From JAFDED01 sp964611635 (GTDB lineage: Bacteria > Desulfobacterota > JAFDED01), in contig CAZTAS010000142.1 in NCBI GenBank assembly GCA_964611635.1, positions 1-17,074 of the forward strand: a DNA stretch of 17,074 nt. Direction: 5' to 3'. The notes under the pieces are model-generated. The model was not told where the DNA came from. It was given only the letters and a program-made list of their open reading frames with translations, and made no database searches. Both the position numbers and the translations under genes were made by a program. This document shows, one piece after another, positions 6,728 through 14,248 of this stretch. How positions within the stretch are numbered: position 1 is the first letter of the stretch; each line of letters starts with the position of its first letter.

Positions 6728-7324
6728 ATGACATCAAAAACTAGAAAGATCTACACGAAAACGGGTGACCGGGGAGAAACCGGGCTTTTCAGCGGCGAGC
6801 GCGTCCAGAAAAACGATCTGAGAATTGAGGCGTATGGAACAGTGGACGAACTCAGCTCTTTCCTGGGCGTTCTGAAAGCCGCCCTTGACAAGCGAGAGCA
6901 CAAGAAAATCCTGGCGGAGCTGGCCAGTATCCAGAGCGACCTGTTCTGCATCGGAGCTCGGCTGGCCAGTTATCCCTATAACGCTTCCGACAGTATGGTG
7001 CCGAGCCTCGATCCAGATCGAATCCGGACCCTGGAGCAGGCCATCGACAACTTGCAGTCTACTCTGGAACCCATTGGCGGCTTCATCCTTCCCGGTGGTC
7101 ACCCCACAGCCGCGTGGGCCCATGTCTGTCGCACCGTGTGCCGGCGCGCCGAGCGCCGCGTGGTTGAACTGGCCGGCTCCTTCAAGAATGTCCCGGCCGG
7201 CAAAGATGATCTTGGCCCCATTGTGAAATATTTGAACCGGCTATCAGACTACCTCTTCATGCTGGCCCGATACTGCAACGTTGTGCACCGGCACCGGGAC
7301 GTGATATGGGAGCCGCCAAAATAA
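6728..7324 (+). CDS. PduO-type cob(I)alamin adenosyltransferase
   Basis: This 198-residue enzyme transfers the adenosyl group of ATP to cob(I)alamin (corrinoid) to make adenosylcobalamin in the cytoplasm. The ATP-binding N-terminus YTKTGDRGETGLF (9-21) with RIEAYGTVDELSS (32-44), the LPGG turn (121-124), CRRAERRVV (138-146) and KYLNRLSDYLFMLARY (167-182) are the ordered hallmarks of the PduO/MMAB family. Length is normal. AAGGTG stands 9 bases before the ATG. The next gene (PIG-L deacetylase) starts about 60 bases later on the same strand, so co-transcription is possible without an obvious functional link. An adenosylcobalamin-dependent mutase or corrinoid pathway is implied elsewhere in the genome. 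EutT and CobA/BtuR types are excluded by the motifs. Confidence 0.93.
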   Translation: MTSKTRKIYTKTGDRGETGLFSGERVQKNDLRIEAYGTVDELSSFLGVLKAALDKREHKKILAELASIQSDLFCIGARLASYPYNASDSMVPSLDPDRIRTLEQAIDNLQSTLEPIGGFILPGGHPTAAWAHVCRTVCRRAERRVVELAGSFKNVPAGKDDLGPIVKYLNRLSDYLFMLARYCNVVHRHRDVIWEPPK

Positions 7325-7383
7325 TTCCAATGCATGGCTGAAACAGAGAAGTGCCTGCAGCAATTCAAATGAAAGGGAAAAAC

Positions 7384-8100
7384 ATGGTGGAGATATCGGA
7401 AAGCAAAAATCGGGTCATGGTGATATGTGCCCATCCCGATGACCTGGATTTCGGGTGCAGTGGAACCATGACCTTGTGGGCAGGGGAAGGAAAGGAAATC
7501 ATCTACGTCCTCTGCACCAGTGGTGACAAGGGAACGGACGACCCGGGCATCACCCCGGAAAATTTAATGGAAATGCGGGAAAACGAGCAGCGCTGTTCCG
7601 CAGCCAATGTGGGAGCTAAGGACCTGGTTTTCCTCAGGTTACGGGATGGCGAGGTTGAAAACAACCATCATTTGCGTCGGGAACTGGTCCGCCTGATCCG
7701 AAAATATAGGCCCCATATTGTACTGACTCACGATCCTGCCAATCGCTTATTCGAAAACCAGTACATCTGCCATTCCGACCATCGGGCCGTGGGCGAGGCC
7801 GTGTTCGACGCTATCTATCCCGCTGCCGGGAACCGCAACTACTTTCCGGAGCTTCTCCTCGAAGGATACGAGCCTCATAAGGTCTCGGAGATTTACTTTT
7901 TCGGCACGCACAAGCCGGACGTGTGGGTCGATATTTCGCCGGTCATGCAAGAGAAGACAGCTGCCCTCCTCTGCCATAAAAGCCAGCTTCGGTCAGACGA
8001 ATCCTTTGTTTCCTGGATTCGCGAAAGGTTCTCCGAACTGGGAAAGCCCAAGGGGATGAAGTATGCAGAGGTTTTTCGGCGGCTCCGTCTGGGGCCTTAA
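7384..8100 (+). CDS. PIG-L/LmbE-family zinc-dependent deacetylase
   Basis: The protein (238 residues) has the zinc site of the LmbE/PIG-L fold: AHPDD (16-20), preceded by a hydrophobic strand, and HSDHRAVG (130-137), supplying the third metal ligand. Family members remove N-acetyl groups from sugars such as GlcNAc-containing glycolipids, mycothiol or bacillithiol precursors, or antibiotic pseudo-sugars. The frame is open to a GTG at 7351, but AAAGGGA just before the ATG at 7384 and the family's usual short N-terminus favour that start; an ATG at 7369 is also possible. No signal peptide is seen, so it is probably cytoplasmic. Its stop lies 6 bases from the stop of the convergent glycosyltransferase gene. 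The two could both act on surface or lipid-linked sugars, but that is only inference from proximity. The substrate is unknown. Confidence 0.88.
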   Translation: MVEISESKNRVMVICAHPDDLDFGCSGTMTLWAGEGKEIIYVLCTSGDKGTDDPGITPENLMEMRENEQRCSAANVGAKDLVFLRLRDGEVENNHHLRRELVRLIRKYRPHIVLTHDPANRLFENQYICHSDHRAVGEAVFDAIYPAAGNRNYFPELLLEGYEPHKVSEIYFFGTHKPDVWVDISPVMQEKTAALLCHKSQLRSDESFVSWIRERFSELGKPKGMKYAEVFRRLRLGP

Positions 8101-8106
8101 GCTCCC

Positions 8107-9888
8107 TCAAGGCGATTCGGGAGTGCTGGCCAGGAGCAACACACAGCGCTGGATCGTGGGGTTGCCGGGGTGAAGCTTCGCCGTGAGGATATCCTTCAAC
8201 CTCAATCGCTGGCGGATTTTTGTCCAGTCCATTTGACATCCTTTCCCGACAATTACGAACTTTTGGCGAAAAGCCCTCTCAAGCTTCGGGAGATCCTCTG
8301 GATGTATGGCCAGGAATGTCCGGCCGGACGCCCTGTTCTTATCTTCCCGAAGGATCGGGTTCGCTTCCTCCACTGCTGAAGGCCCGGAGAAAATGCGGTC
8401 GATCCTATGTTGTCCGAACACCACTAACCAGCTCCTGTCGCGCTCCCTGATCCCCACGGTGTACAGCCGATCATGTGGGCCGGGCCGCCGGGAGGCGGAT
8501 TTTAACATCCGCACAATCTCCGGCTCCTTGAAAATGGGTTCCCAGAGGCCAATGATGATCACCAGAAAAGCTCCAATTGTTGCCGCCGCTACCGACAGCG
8601 GCCTCCAGATCTCCGATTCAGCGTATTTCAGATATCGATAAAGCTTCAGCCCGCCAGCCCCGGTCACGGCCATCAGGGCAACGTTCACGAAAAAGGCCCG
8701 CGCGCTCCACCATCCCGTTACCAGGGTTGCAATAGCCGCGGCGATGAACATCATGCCTATTAAAAAAATGATGGCCAAGAAAAATCCGTGCCATAATCGT
8801 CGAAAGCGAGCCGCGCCATCATTTCGCACTGAATGGGAGGCGACCAGCAAGGCCATGGCAGGGGTCAGGGGCACGAGGTAGTAGCCGGATTGAAACTCAT
8901 AAACAAGAACCACGAAAAGAAACAGCACTGCAGCCATCCATGTCCACAGGAACCGCAATTTTTCATCTGTTCCACCACGCTCTCTCTTTCGATTTACCAG
9001 GGCTACTGTGAAAAACCACGAAGCAGGGAAGAAGTAAAGGAACCATGTCTTCGTGTACACCGCTGCATTACACCCGATGTTGAAAAGGGACAATCCGACC
9101 CTCCTCTTTGTCTCGCTGCGCATGAGATAGTCGAAGAATGAACTTCCGTGGATCCGGCGCATAGCCACAAACCACGGGGCGGCGATGAGCAGGAAAATGA
9201 GCCAGCCCAGGGGCGAAACCCACGGCCGAAGGGCTTTTTTCATGGAGAATTCCCGCTGGAAGCCAACGCCCACCGCAATCATAAAGGGTATGATGAGCCC
9301 AAGGTGCCCTTTTGCTAGGAAAGCCATGGCCATGGCGGCCCACATCCCCATCCGCCGCAGCTCAGAACCTTTCGGGCTGAAAAGTTCTCTGGCGTAAAGT
9401 GTCATGGCCGCCAGAAAGAACAGCAGGAGATAAATGTCAGTAACCGCCATGCGGGATTGGATCAGGTATCCCGTGCAGGTGGCAAGAAATAAGGCAGCAA
9501 GCAGCCCCACCTTTCTTGAACGGAAAAGCCATTCTCCCAGCAGCCCAGTGAGCATCACGCCCAGAGCGCCAGCCGCAGCGGATGGCAGCCGTGCTGACCA
9601 TAGATGGACACCAAAGAGCCTGTATGACGCAGCGATCAACCAGTAGGCCAGGGGAGGCTTCTGGAACCTAGGCTTTCCCTCGTAAACGGGCGTGATCCAA
9701 TCCCCTGTCTGTGCGATGGTGAAGCCGGATAGCAGGAAATAGCGTTCCGCCCCCTTTGACCGGCTGGCGGCCCCCAGACCTATGGAAAAGAATAATAGAG
9801 CAGCGAAAAAGACCCCCCCATAAGTTGCGATTCCGCCGCAGCTTTTCCAACCGAGATGCGCCTTTATCCCTCTGCAAGACGAAAACAT
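8107..9888 (-). CDS. GT39/ArnT-like polyprenyl-phosphate sugar glycosyltransferase, membrane protein
   Basis: This 593-residue protein has many hydrophobic segments across residues 25-430 and a soluble C-terminal domain, the layout of ArnT/PMT-family (GT39/GT83) enzymes that move a sugar from a polyprenyl-phosphate donor to lipid A, protein or another acceptor outside the inner membrane. The family signature GKPRFQKPPLAYWL (71-84) and TGDWITP (61-67) follow the first transmembrane helix. RMAVTDIYLLLF (146-157) supplies the second conserved acidic residue (D151). In the first periplasmic loop ArnT-type enzymes normally carry an Asp-Glu pair before Arg-Tyr; here the sequence is SKGAERYF, leaving only E48. 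This may alter or abolish the known catalytic mechanism, or the subfamily may use a different residue. AAGGAGAG stands 10 bases before the ATG. The stop is 6 bases from the deacetylase stop, so the two transcripts converge with no room for a separate terminator. Acceptor and sugar are unknown. Confidence 0.82.
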   Translation of the reverse strand: MFSSCRGIKAHLGWKSCGGIATYGGVFFAALLFFSIGLGAASRSKGAERYFLLSGFTIAQTGDWITPVYEGKPRFQKPPLAYWLIAASYRLFGVHLWSARLPSAAAGALGVMLTGLLGEWLFRSRKVGLLAALFLATCTGYLIQSRMAVTDIYLLLFFLAAMTLYARELFSPKGSELRRMGMWAAMAMAFLAKGHLGLIIPFMIAVGVGFQREFSMKKALRPWVSPLGWLIFLLIAAPWFVAMRRIHGSSFFDYLMRSETKRRVGLSLFNIGCNAAVYTKTWFLYFFPASWFFTVALVNRKRERGGTDEKLRFLWTWMAAVLFLFVVLVYEFQSGYYLVPLTPAMALLVASHSVRNDGAARFRRLWHGFFLAIIFLIGMMFIAAAIATLVTGWWSARAFFVNVALMAVTGAGGLKLYRYLKYAESEIWRPLSVAAATIGAFLVIIIGLWEPIFKEPEIVRMLKSASRRPGPHDRLYTVGIRERDRSWLVVFGQHRIDRIFSGPSAVEEANPILREDKNRASGRTFLAIHPEDLPKLERAFRQKFVIVGKGCQMDWTKIRQRLRLKDILTAKLHPGNPTIQRCVLLLASTPESP

Positions 9889-10031
9889 GATGACTGAGCT
9901 CTCCTTCGATGCGCAAAAATATCGTACTCCTGTATAACGAATTTATCGCACAGTCGGTGGAATTTCAATGCTCTTGCATCATCACATCCTTGTAGATCCA
10001 TTAAATGCAAGATGTTGGAGTGGAAAACCCA

Positions 10032-10061
10032 TTGACAACGGTTAAAATATTGTTTAATTAT
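10032..10061 (+). promoter_or_regulatory. Promoter candidate for ilvE
   Basis: A perfect TTGACA (-35, 10032-10037) is followed after 18 bases by AATTAT (10056-10061), which matches the -10 consensus at four of six positions. It lies in the 204-base divergent gap between the glycosyltransferase and ilvE, with a leader of about 20-25 bases before the ribosome binding site region. The -35 element is convincing; the -10 is weak. Confidence 0.4.
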
Positions 10062-10092
10062 GACACATTCATAATAGAGGAGGAATCTATTT

Positions 10093-11010
10093 ATGGTAGA
10101 AAAGACAGAAAAGATCTGGATGGAGGGGAAATTAGTCAACTTTGACGAGGCTAATGTCCATATTCTTACCCATACCATTCATTATGGGCTGGGCGTTTTC
10201 GAGGGAATTCGCTGTTATCAATGCCACGATGGTCGGTCTGCTATTTTCCGCCTCAGGGAGCACGTTGATCGGTTGTTCAATTCAGCCAAAATCGCCTTTA
10301 TAGAGATCCCTTATAGCCGGGAAGTCATCGCCGAGGCATGTAAAGAGACACTGCGCGTCAACGGGTTGAAAGAGGGATACATCAGGCCACTGGTGTGGAT
10401 CGGGCAGGGCGTCATGGGGCTTTATCCGGGCAACAACCCCGTCCGTACGGCTATTATTGCGTGGCCTTGGGGTGCCTACCTGGGAGAAGAAGGGCTTCAG
10501 AAAGGTATTCGCGTCAAGATCTCCTCTTTCACCAGGGGCCATGTGAACAGCTCAATGTCCAAGGCAAAGATCTGCGGCAATTACGTCAACTCTGTTATGG
10601 CCAAACGCGAAGTAATGAAAATGGGCTATGACGAAGCCATCCTCCTGGACACGGAGGGGTATGTCTCGGAGGGAAGCGGCGAGAATATATTCATCATCAG
10701 GGATGGTCTGATCAAGACCACACCCCTCACCTCCATCCTTGGCGGTATCACTCGGGACGCGGTCATCTCCATCGCACGCGACCTGGGATACGAGTTAGTG
10801 GAGGAGCGCTTTACCCGAGATGAACTCTACTGTGCCGATGAGTTCTTTTTCACCGGCACAGCTGCGGAGATAACGCCCATTCGTGAAGTGGATGACCGCG
10901 TCATCGGATCAGGTCAAAGAGGTCCCATCACCAAGGAACTCCAGGATGCCTTCTTCGACGTTGTAAAGGGAAGGAACACCAAATATGAGGGATGGCTGAG
11001 CTATTTGTGA
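10093..11010 (+). CDS. ilvE: Branched-chain amino acid aminotransferase
   Basis: A 305-residue fold-type IV PLP enzyme that interconverts leucine, isoleucine and valine with their 2-oxo acids using 2-oxoglutarate/glutamate, the last step of their synthesis. Visible features are the N-terminal HYGLGVFEGIRCY (30-42), the PLP lysine K159 in SKAKICGNYVNS, the phosphate-binding SEGSGENIF region (192-200) and the TGTAAEITPI segment (254-263). K159 coincides with the numbering of the E. coli enzyme, and the length is normal. AGGAGG (10078-10083) lies 9 bases before the ATG. The gene appears to be a single transcription unit with its own promoter candidate, and is followed by a convergent DUF2284 gene 54 bases away. 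A D-amino acid aminotransferase or aminodeoxychorismate lyase is less likely given the GYVSEGSGENIF and GLGVFEG forms. Confidence 0.92.
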   Translation: MVEKTEKIWMEGKLVNFDEANVHILTHTIHYGLGVFEGIRCYQCHDGRSAIFRLREHVDRLFNSAKIAFIEIPYSREVIAEACKETLRVNGLKEGYIRPLVWIGQGVMGLYPGNNPVRTAIIAWPWGAYLGEEGLQKGIRVKISSFTRGHVNSSMSKAKICGNYVNSVMAKREVMKMGYDEAILLDTEGYVSEGSGENIFIIRDGLIKTTPLTSILGGITRDAVISIARDLGYELVEERFTRDELYCADEFFFTGTAAEITPIREVDDRVIGSGQRGPITKELQDAFFDVVKGRNTKYEGWLSYL

Positions 11011-11064
11011 TTAGCCTGAAATGGATGATGAGTTAAGACGGGGCGTGACTGGCAGTATTTCGCT

Positions 11065-11715
11065 TCAATCCACCAATACCAATCCAGTCCACCGAATGAT
11101 GCCCCTGAGCAAATGGGTTAAAGGGAGACCGGCACGCTCAGCAGTGGAGAACACATCGATGCCCACGGCTTCCATTGCGGGGCGTGCCTGAAAAGGCTTG
11201 CGACATCCCTTGGGACTGCCCGGACCAACGCAAACGTCGCAAAGAGCACAGCTTCCTCCCACAAAACCGGCGGCAAAGTTATATCCCTCACGCATTGCCA
11301 TCCCCTCTACGCGGTTTACCACAGAAGTGAGTAATTGTTTGCCCCTGCTGCGGAAGTCGCGGTGCGATGGCTGGGCCCGGAAGTCCCCATGAGACATCCG
11401 CTGCACGAACGGGGCATCCGAGTCGCTCGGAACTATCTCTGCGGGAACAGGGAGTTCCACCTGTAAAATAATTCCCCAGCGATATCGATCTAAGTAATGC
11501 CGGAATTCCTCCACCCTCATCACATTGGGTGGACACATGATGCTCTTTCCGTAGTGGCTGCACAGGGGAACCTGACATTTAAGCCGCGCCCGGGGGTCCA
11601 CCACCACGTCCCGCGCACCGATTCCCACCGCACGAGAGGCCCCGGCGCCTCGCGCCTCCCGGCACAATAAATCAAGCACCCGCGTCTCCTCATTACTAAC
11701 ACAAGATATACTCAT
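11065..11715 (-). CDS. DUF2284 cysteine-rich, predicted metal-binding protein
   Basis: The 216-residue protein matches the DUF2284 (COG5423) pattern: CQVPLCSHYGKSIMCPP (C47, C52, C61) near the N-terminus and CALCDVC with a following C (C156, C159, C162, C171) plus RPAMEAVGIDV near the C-terminus. These seven cysteines look like ligands of iron-sulfur clusters or another metal. Such proteins are common in anaerobic bacteria and methanogens, and no biochemical function is established to my knowledge. Two starts are possible: the ATG at 11727, which lacks a ribosome binding site, and the ATG at 11715, preceded by GGAG at a proper distance, which is chosen here. It lies downstream of the CheR-like gene on the same strand after about 150 bases that include a 14-bp palindrome, so it may be separately transcribed. 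Confidence 0.83.
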   Translation of the reverse strand: MSISCVSNEETRVLDLLCREARGAGASRAVGIGARDVVVDPRARLKCQVPLCSHYGKSIMCPPNVMRVEEFRHYLDRYRWGIILQVELPVPAEIVPSDSDAPFVQRMSHGDFRAQPSHRDFRSRGKQLLTSVVNRVEGMAMREGYNFAAGFVGGSCALCDVCVGPGSPKGCRKPFQARPAMEAVGIDVFSTAERAGLPLTHLLRGIIRWTGLVLVD

Positions 11716-11786
11716 GGGATTCTCCATTCACAGAATTAATCGCTCTTTCCCGGCAATATAAGACATCTCGCCAAAGAAAGCAACCT

Positions 11787-11800
11787 TATTATCGATAATA
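11787..11800. promoter_or_regulatory. 14-bp perfect palindrome between cheR-like and DUF2284 genes
   Basis: TATTATCGATAATA is its own reverse complement. It lies 72 bases upstream of the DUF2284 start and 70 bases past the CheR-like stop, a fitting place for an operator. It is AT-rich, so a chance occurrence is more probable than for a GC-rich site of equal length. Confidence 0.3.
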
Positions 11801-11869
11801 TAAGAATTTTCGGATAAGGAATCAATATGCCATAGTGCTGGGGCTACACGCCCATTAATGATGAGTGTG

Positions 11870-12658
11870 CTAACCTTTTCTGCCGAAGATATACGTACCC
11901 TTAGGCTCGAAATAGCCCTCGCTTTCGGCCGGAAGTCTCTCTTTCTGCCCGATAACCAAAAAACCACCCGGCTCCAAGGCCGAGTGAAGTTTTCGTGCGA
12001 TGCCTGCATGCAACGAGGGCAATATGTAAGTAAAAGCCGTGTTTCTGCACAAAACCAGACTAAAACACCCTGGAATCTCACCGTTAATTAAGTCGTGGAC
12101 TCTGAATTCCACCATTTGTCGAATTTCGGCTCGTACCCGAAATTTTTGCCCCAGAGACTCAAAGTGGGTCTTTACAAGCTCCTTAGGCACTTCTTTTAGA
12201 CTACTGGGGCCGTACTCGGCCTGATATGCCCGCCAGAGGCAGTGCGGATCTATATCCGTTGCAAGAATTTTCAGTTCGATCGGCATCATATTAAAATATT
12301 CCCGCCAGAGGGTTGCCAGGCTATAAGGCTCCTCTCCACTGGCGCATCCCGCGCTCCAGACGAGAAGCCTGGCATCAGACAAGTGGCGCTCAGCGCATTC
12401 GGGCAAAACTTGATCCCGCAGGGTCTGGAAAAGCTCGTGATCCCGAAAAAATCTCGAGATGGTCACAGACATATAGGCGCAGAACCGGGCTTTTTCTTCC
12501 GGGCATTCCGCTACCCTCTCGGCATACTTGCGAAATGAGGCGATGCGGAGTTCCTGAATCCTGGCCATGACCCTACGCTGGATGCTTTTCCTCCGGAAAC
12601 GGCGCCAATCAAGCCCCATGGGAGCCAGTGTTTTCTTAAGGAAAGTGGCAAAGTCCAT
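11870..12658 (-). CDS. Solitary CheR-type protein-glutamate methyltransferase
   Basis: This 262-residue protein has the CheR order: an N-terminal helical domain ending in SVTISRFFRD (64-73), then the SAM-binding motif SAGCASGEEPYSLA (102-115), ATDID (133-137) and FSLVLCRN (199-206), and a final strand region PGGFLVIGQKERLP. CheR methylates glutamates of chemoreceptors; here the segment after CRN is TAFTYI and not the usual VLIYF, a form seen in a subgroup of CheR-like enzymes found outside chemotaxis loci. There are no receptor, CheA, CheW or CheB genes in the window, so the substrate may be something other than a chemoreceptor. The ribosome binding site is weak (a GAGA about 12 bases before the ATG). 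The gene may be first in a leftward unit with the DUF2284 gene, but the spacing does not prove it. Confidence 0.85.
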   Translation of the reverse strand: MDFATFLKKTLAPMGLDWRRFRRKSIQRRVMARIQELRIASFRKYAERVAECPEEKARFCAYMSVTISRFFRDHELFQTLRDQVLPECAERHLSDARLLVWSAGCASGEEPYSLATLWREYFNMMPIELKILATDIDPHCLWRAYQAEYGPSSLKEVPKELVKTHFESLGQKFRVRAEIRQMVEFRVHDLINGEIPGCFSLVLCRNTAFTYILPSLHAGIARKLHSALEPGGFLVIGQKERLPAESEGYFEPKGTYIFGRKG

Positions 12659-12732
12659 TTGTCGTTTTCTCTACAATTAATAAGGAGATACCACGGAGTA
12701 TCTATCTATTATGGATGCAAAGCAAAAAAATA

Positions 12733-12762
12733 TTGCTATTATATATAATATTATGATATAAT
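12733..12762 (+). promoter_or_regulatory. Promoter candidate in an AT-rich divergent region
   Basis: TTGCTA (12733-12738, four of six matches to the -35 consensus) and a perfect TATAAT (12757-12762) are separated by 18 bases. The surroundings are so AT-rich that other TATAAT-like hexamers occur nearby, which lowers confidence. It would drive the small rightward gene at 12906 with a leader of about 140 bases containing the hairpin at 12824-12839. Confidence 0.35.
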
Positions 12763-12823
12763 TATTAAATTATTAAGAATTTACTCATAAGAACAAGTTT
12801 CAGTTCAACCTTTGCCACAGGTG

Positions 12824-12839
12824 GGATGACACATCATCC
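12824..12839 (+). other. Leader hairpin followed by TTTT
   Basis: GGATGA and TCATCC form a perfect 6-bp stem with a CACA loop, followed directly by TTTT (12840-12843). It stands between the promoter candidate and the small gene at 12906, a position where an attenuator or a short terminator would sit. The stem is short. Confidence 0.35.
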
Positions 12840-12905
12840 TTTTGAAATCATTAGGTAAATTTGGTGATGAACAGGCAAGATTTCCTGGCGGCAACGAGGA
12901 CGCCT

Positions 12906-13091
12906 ATGAAAAAGGGGGACAAGGTCATCGTTATCCAGAGCATTCCTGGAGATACTTCCATTGTCGGCAAGAAGGGCATAGTTTATAATGTCCATAAGCT
13001 GGCCACGGGCCAGATCAAAGTGACCGTGCGGATGGAAGATGGCTCCATGTATCATCTGGATGAAACAGAGATCGAAGTGATCTCCTCATGA
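12906..13091 (+). CDS. Small SH3/KOW-like hypothetical protein
   Basis: A 61-residue acidic-to-neutral protein starting MKKGDKVIVI. The alternation of short strands and turns (KGDKVIVIQ, KKGIVYNVHK, GQIKVTVRMEDG, YHLDETEIEVI) suggests a small beta-barrel of the SH3/KOW kind, in which an opening GDKV is common. GAGGA stands 5 bases before this ATG. The frame is open further upstream to TTG/GTG/ATG codons at 12861-12867, but those have no ribosome binding site and add residues of different character. Function is unknown; nucleic-acid or protein binding would be usual for the fold. Its stop overlaps the ATG of a doubtful frame at 13088 by four bases (ATGA). Confidence 0.6.
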   Translation: MKKGDKVIVIQSIPGDTSIVGKKGIVYNVHKLATGQIKVTVRMEDGSMYHLDETEIEVISS

Positions 13092-13761
13092 ACTTTGTAA
13101 AGTGTGGAGATGAACTCGGTTGCCAAGAGGGAAAAAAGCGATTTATTTCAAAGCCAATGGTGAAATTGGAAAGTATATGTTCCCTCTGCAAACGGGGTGG
13201 CCTAGGAGGTCGATCCCGACTCCTACAGTGGTCTTCTTTATTAATTTACAGGCAAATTGGGAGTTTTAAACGCCTTTGCTTTAGCCATGACATCGTGGCT
13301 GCAGCGCTACCCCCGGTCTTCTCGATCCACCCAATGGCTACATCTCTTTTTTAATCATCCATCAGAGCAAGTTTACGGGTGACATCAAGAAAACCTCAAT
13401 AATTCCACCAGTATAGCTCAGATGCACGAAACTATTTACCCGGAAAAGCCGAGTTTACCACGCGCAGTCGTCTGCATCTGCGGTAAAAATTCTTAGCGAG
13501 ATATGGAAAAAAGTGCCTACCCTATTTTGATGGCCCTCTGCGGTGTAAGATCTGTGAGCACATGCGTGATATGGACGAAGGGCCGAGCAAGCCGAAAGCC
13601 ACGGATATCAATGAAAAGCTTACTGAATTCTGCTACAAAAAGGGCGTAATTTTTCTAATTCCAAGGGGAAGTCAGCGTCCTGTGTTCATATAGGGACTGA
13701 GGGAGCACGAGGTCAATTCCGGGCGCACACAAGGCAATACCTTACATTTCAGTGTAAAATT
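13088..13761 (+). pseudogene. Decayed cysteine-rich coding sequence in the gap between small genes
   Basis: No intact gene of convincing character fills this stretch. A frame beginning at ATG 13088, overlapping the previous stop as ATGA, reads MNFVKCGDELGCQEGKKRF and then CSLCKRGG, before turning into unlikely sequence up to its stop at 13354. Further on, an open frame without an early ATG (13487-13693) reads CLPYFDGPLRCKICEHMRDMD and then ends RGSQRPVFI. Both pieces contain C-x2-C pairs as in zinc ribbons. The simplest reading is one or two small cysteine-rich genes broken by frameshifts and stops. The alternative is a real short gene at 13562-13693 plus noise. I do not recognise the family. 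Confidence 0.3.
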
Positions 13762-13932
13762 TCAGGAAAGACGGGCACCGCAGAGCGGGCAGACGAAGTA
13801 GCTCTCAATGCGTATGGTCTTTTCTTCCTTTTCCGATCCTGAACGACCGGGATCTTCAGCATCTGCGTACTTGACTTTCGGCGTCACATCCTTGCCGCAT
13901 TGTGGGCATTTACGTGTTTGTTCATCAGACAT
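13762..13932 (-). CDS. Small double-CxxC zinc-ribbon protein
   Basis: A 56-residue protein with CPQCG (about residues 9-13) and CPLCG (near the C-terminus), forming a four-cysteine zinc ribbon around a charged linker. The frame is open back to 14019, but AAGGAGA stands 8 bases before the ATG at 13932, and the extra upstream residues look non-coding, so the short form is chosen. Proteins of this size are often regulators or stress-related accessory factors; no function is assigned. It is transcribed alone and leftward, divergent from the gamma-glutamyltransferase-family gene. Confidence 0.65.
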   Translation of the reverse strand: MSDEQTRKCPQCGKDVTPKVKYADAEDPGRSGSEKEEKTIRIESYFVCPLCGARLS

Positions 13933-14248
13933 GAGCGTAGTCTCCTTTTTTAAAATGATAAAAGCACTTGCTCCACTCTTTTCATAAGAATGAATCAAGA
14001 TCCAGGCCCATTTGCGCATCCTGTAACACTATTAAAGCAAGCCATTACCCAAACACTTATCATATACAAAGTCCTGATTATCAAGTCAAGTTTCACATTC
14101 AATTTTCTCATCCCTATTGAAACCAGGTTCCACCTCGCCAAATTGGCTTGACTGAAAGGGAGCCAGGAGCTAAGGTATTATCACCTGAATTCTTGAATCG
14201 CTCATCAGTACGGGGATCAGCAATGATTATTTTGTGGAGGAAACTAAA
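13933..14248. other. Divergent regulatory gap before the gamma-glutamyltransferase gene
   Basis: The gap separates the leftward zinc-ribbon gene from the rightward transferase gene. It is AT-rich and contains the promoter candidate at 14148-14176 and no other recognisable element. No gene is visible. Confidence 0.5.
14148..14176 (+). promoter_or_regulatory. Promoter candidate for the gamma-glutamyltransferase-family gene
   Basis: TTGACT (14148-14153, five of six) is followed after 17 bases by TAAGGT (14171-14176, three of six). The -10 is poor, so this is a suggestion only. Confidence 0.3.

Noticed and set aside
11728..12081. 117-codon minus-strand frame overlapping the CheR-like gene
   Set aside because: Its first two thirds are a shadow of the CheR-like coding sequence and the remainder (11728-11869) shows no motif or ribosome binding site.
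13409..13425. TATAGCTCAG string resembling the D-arm region of a tRNA
   Set aside because: No acceptor stem, anticodon arm or T-arm can be folded around it.
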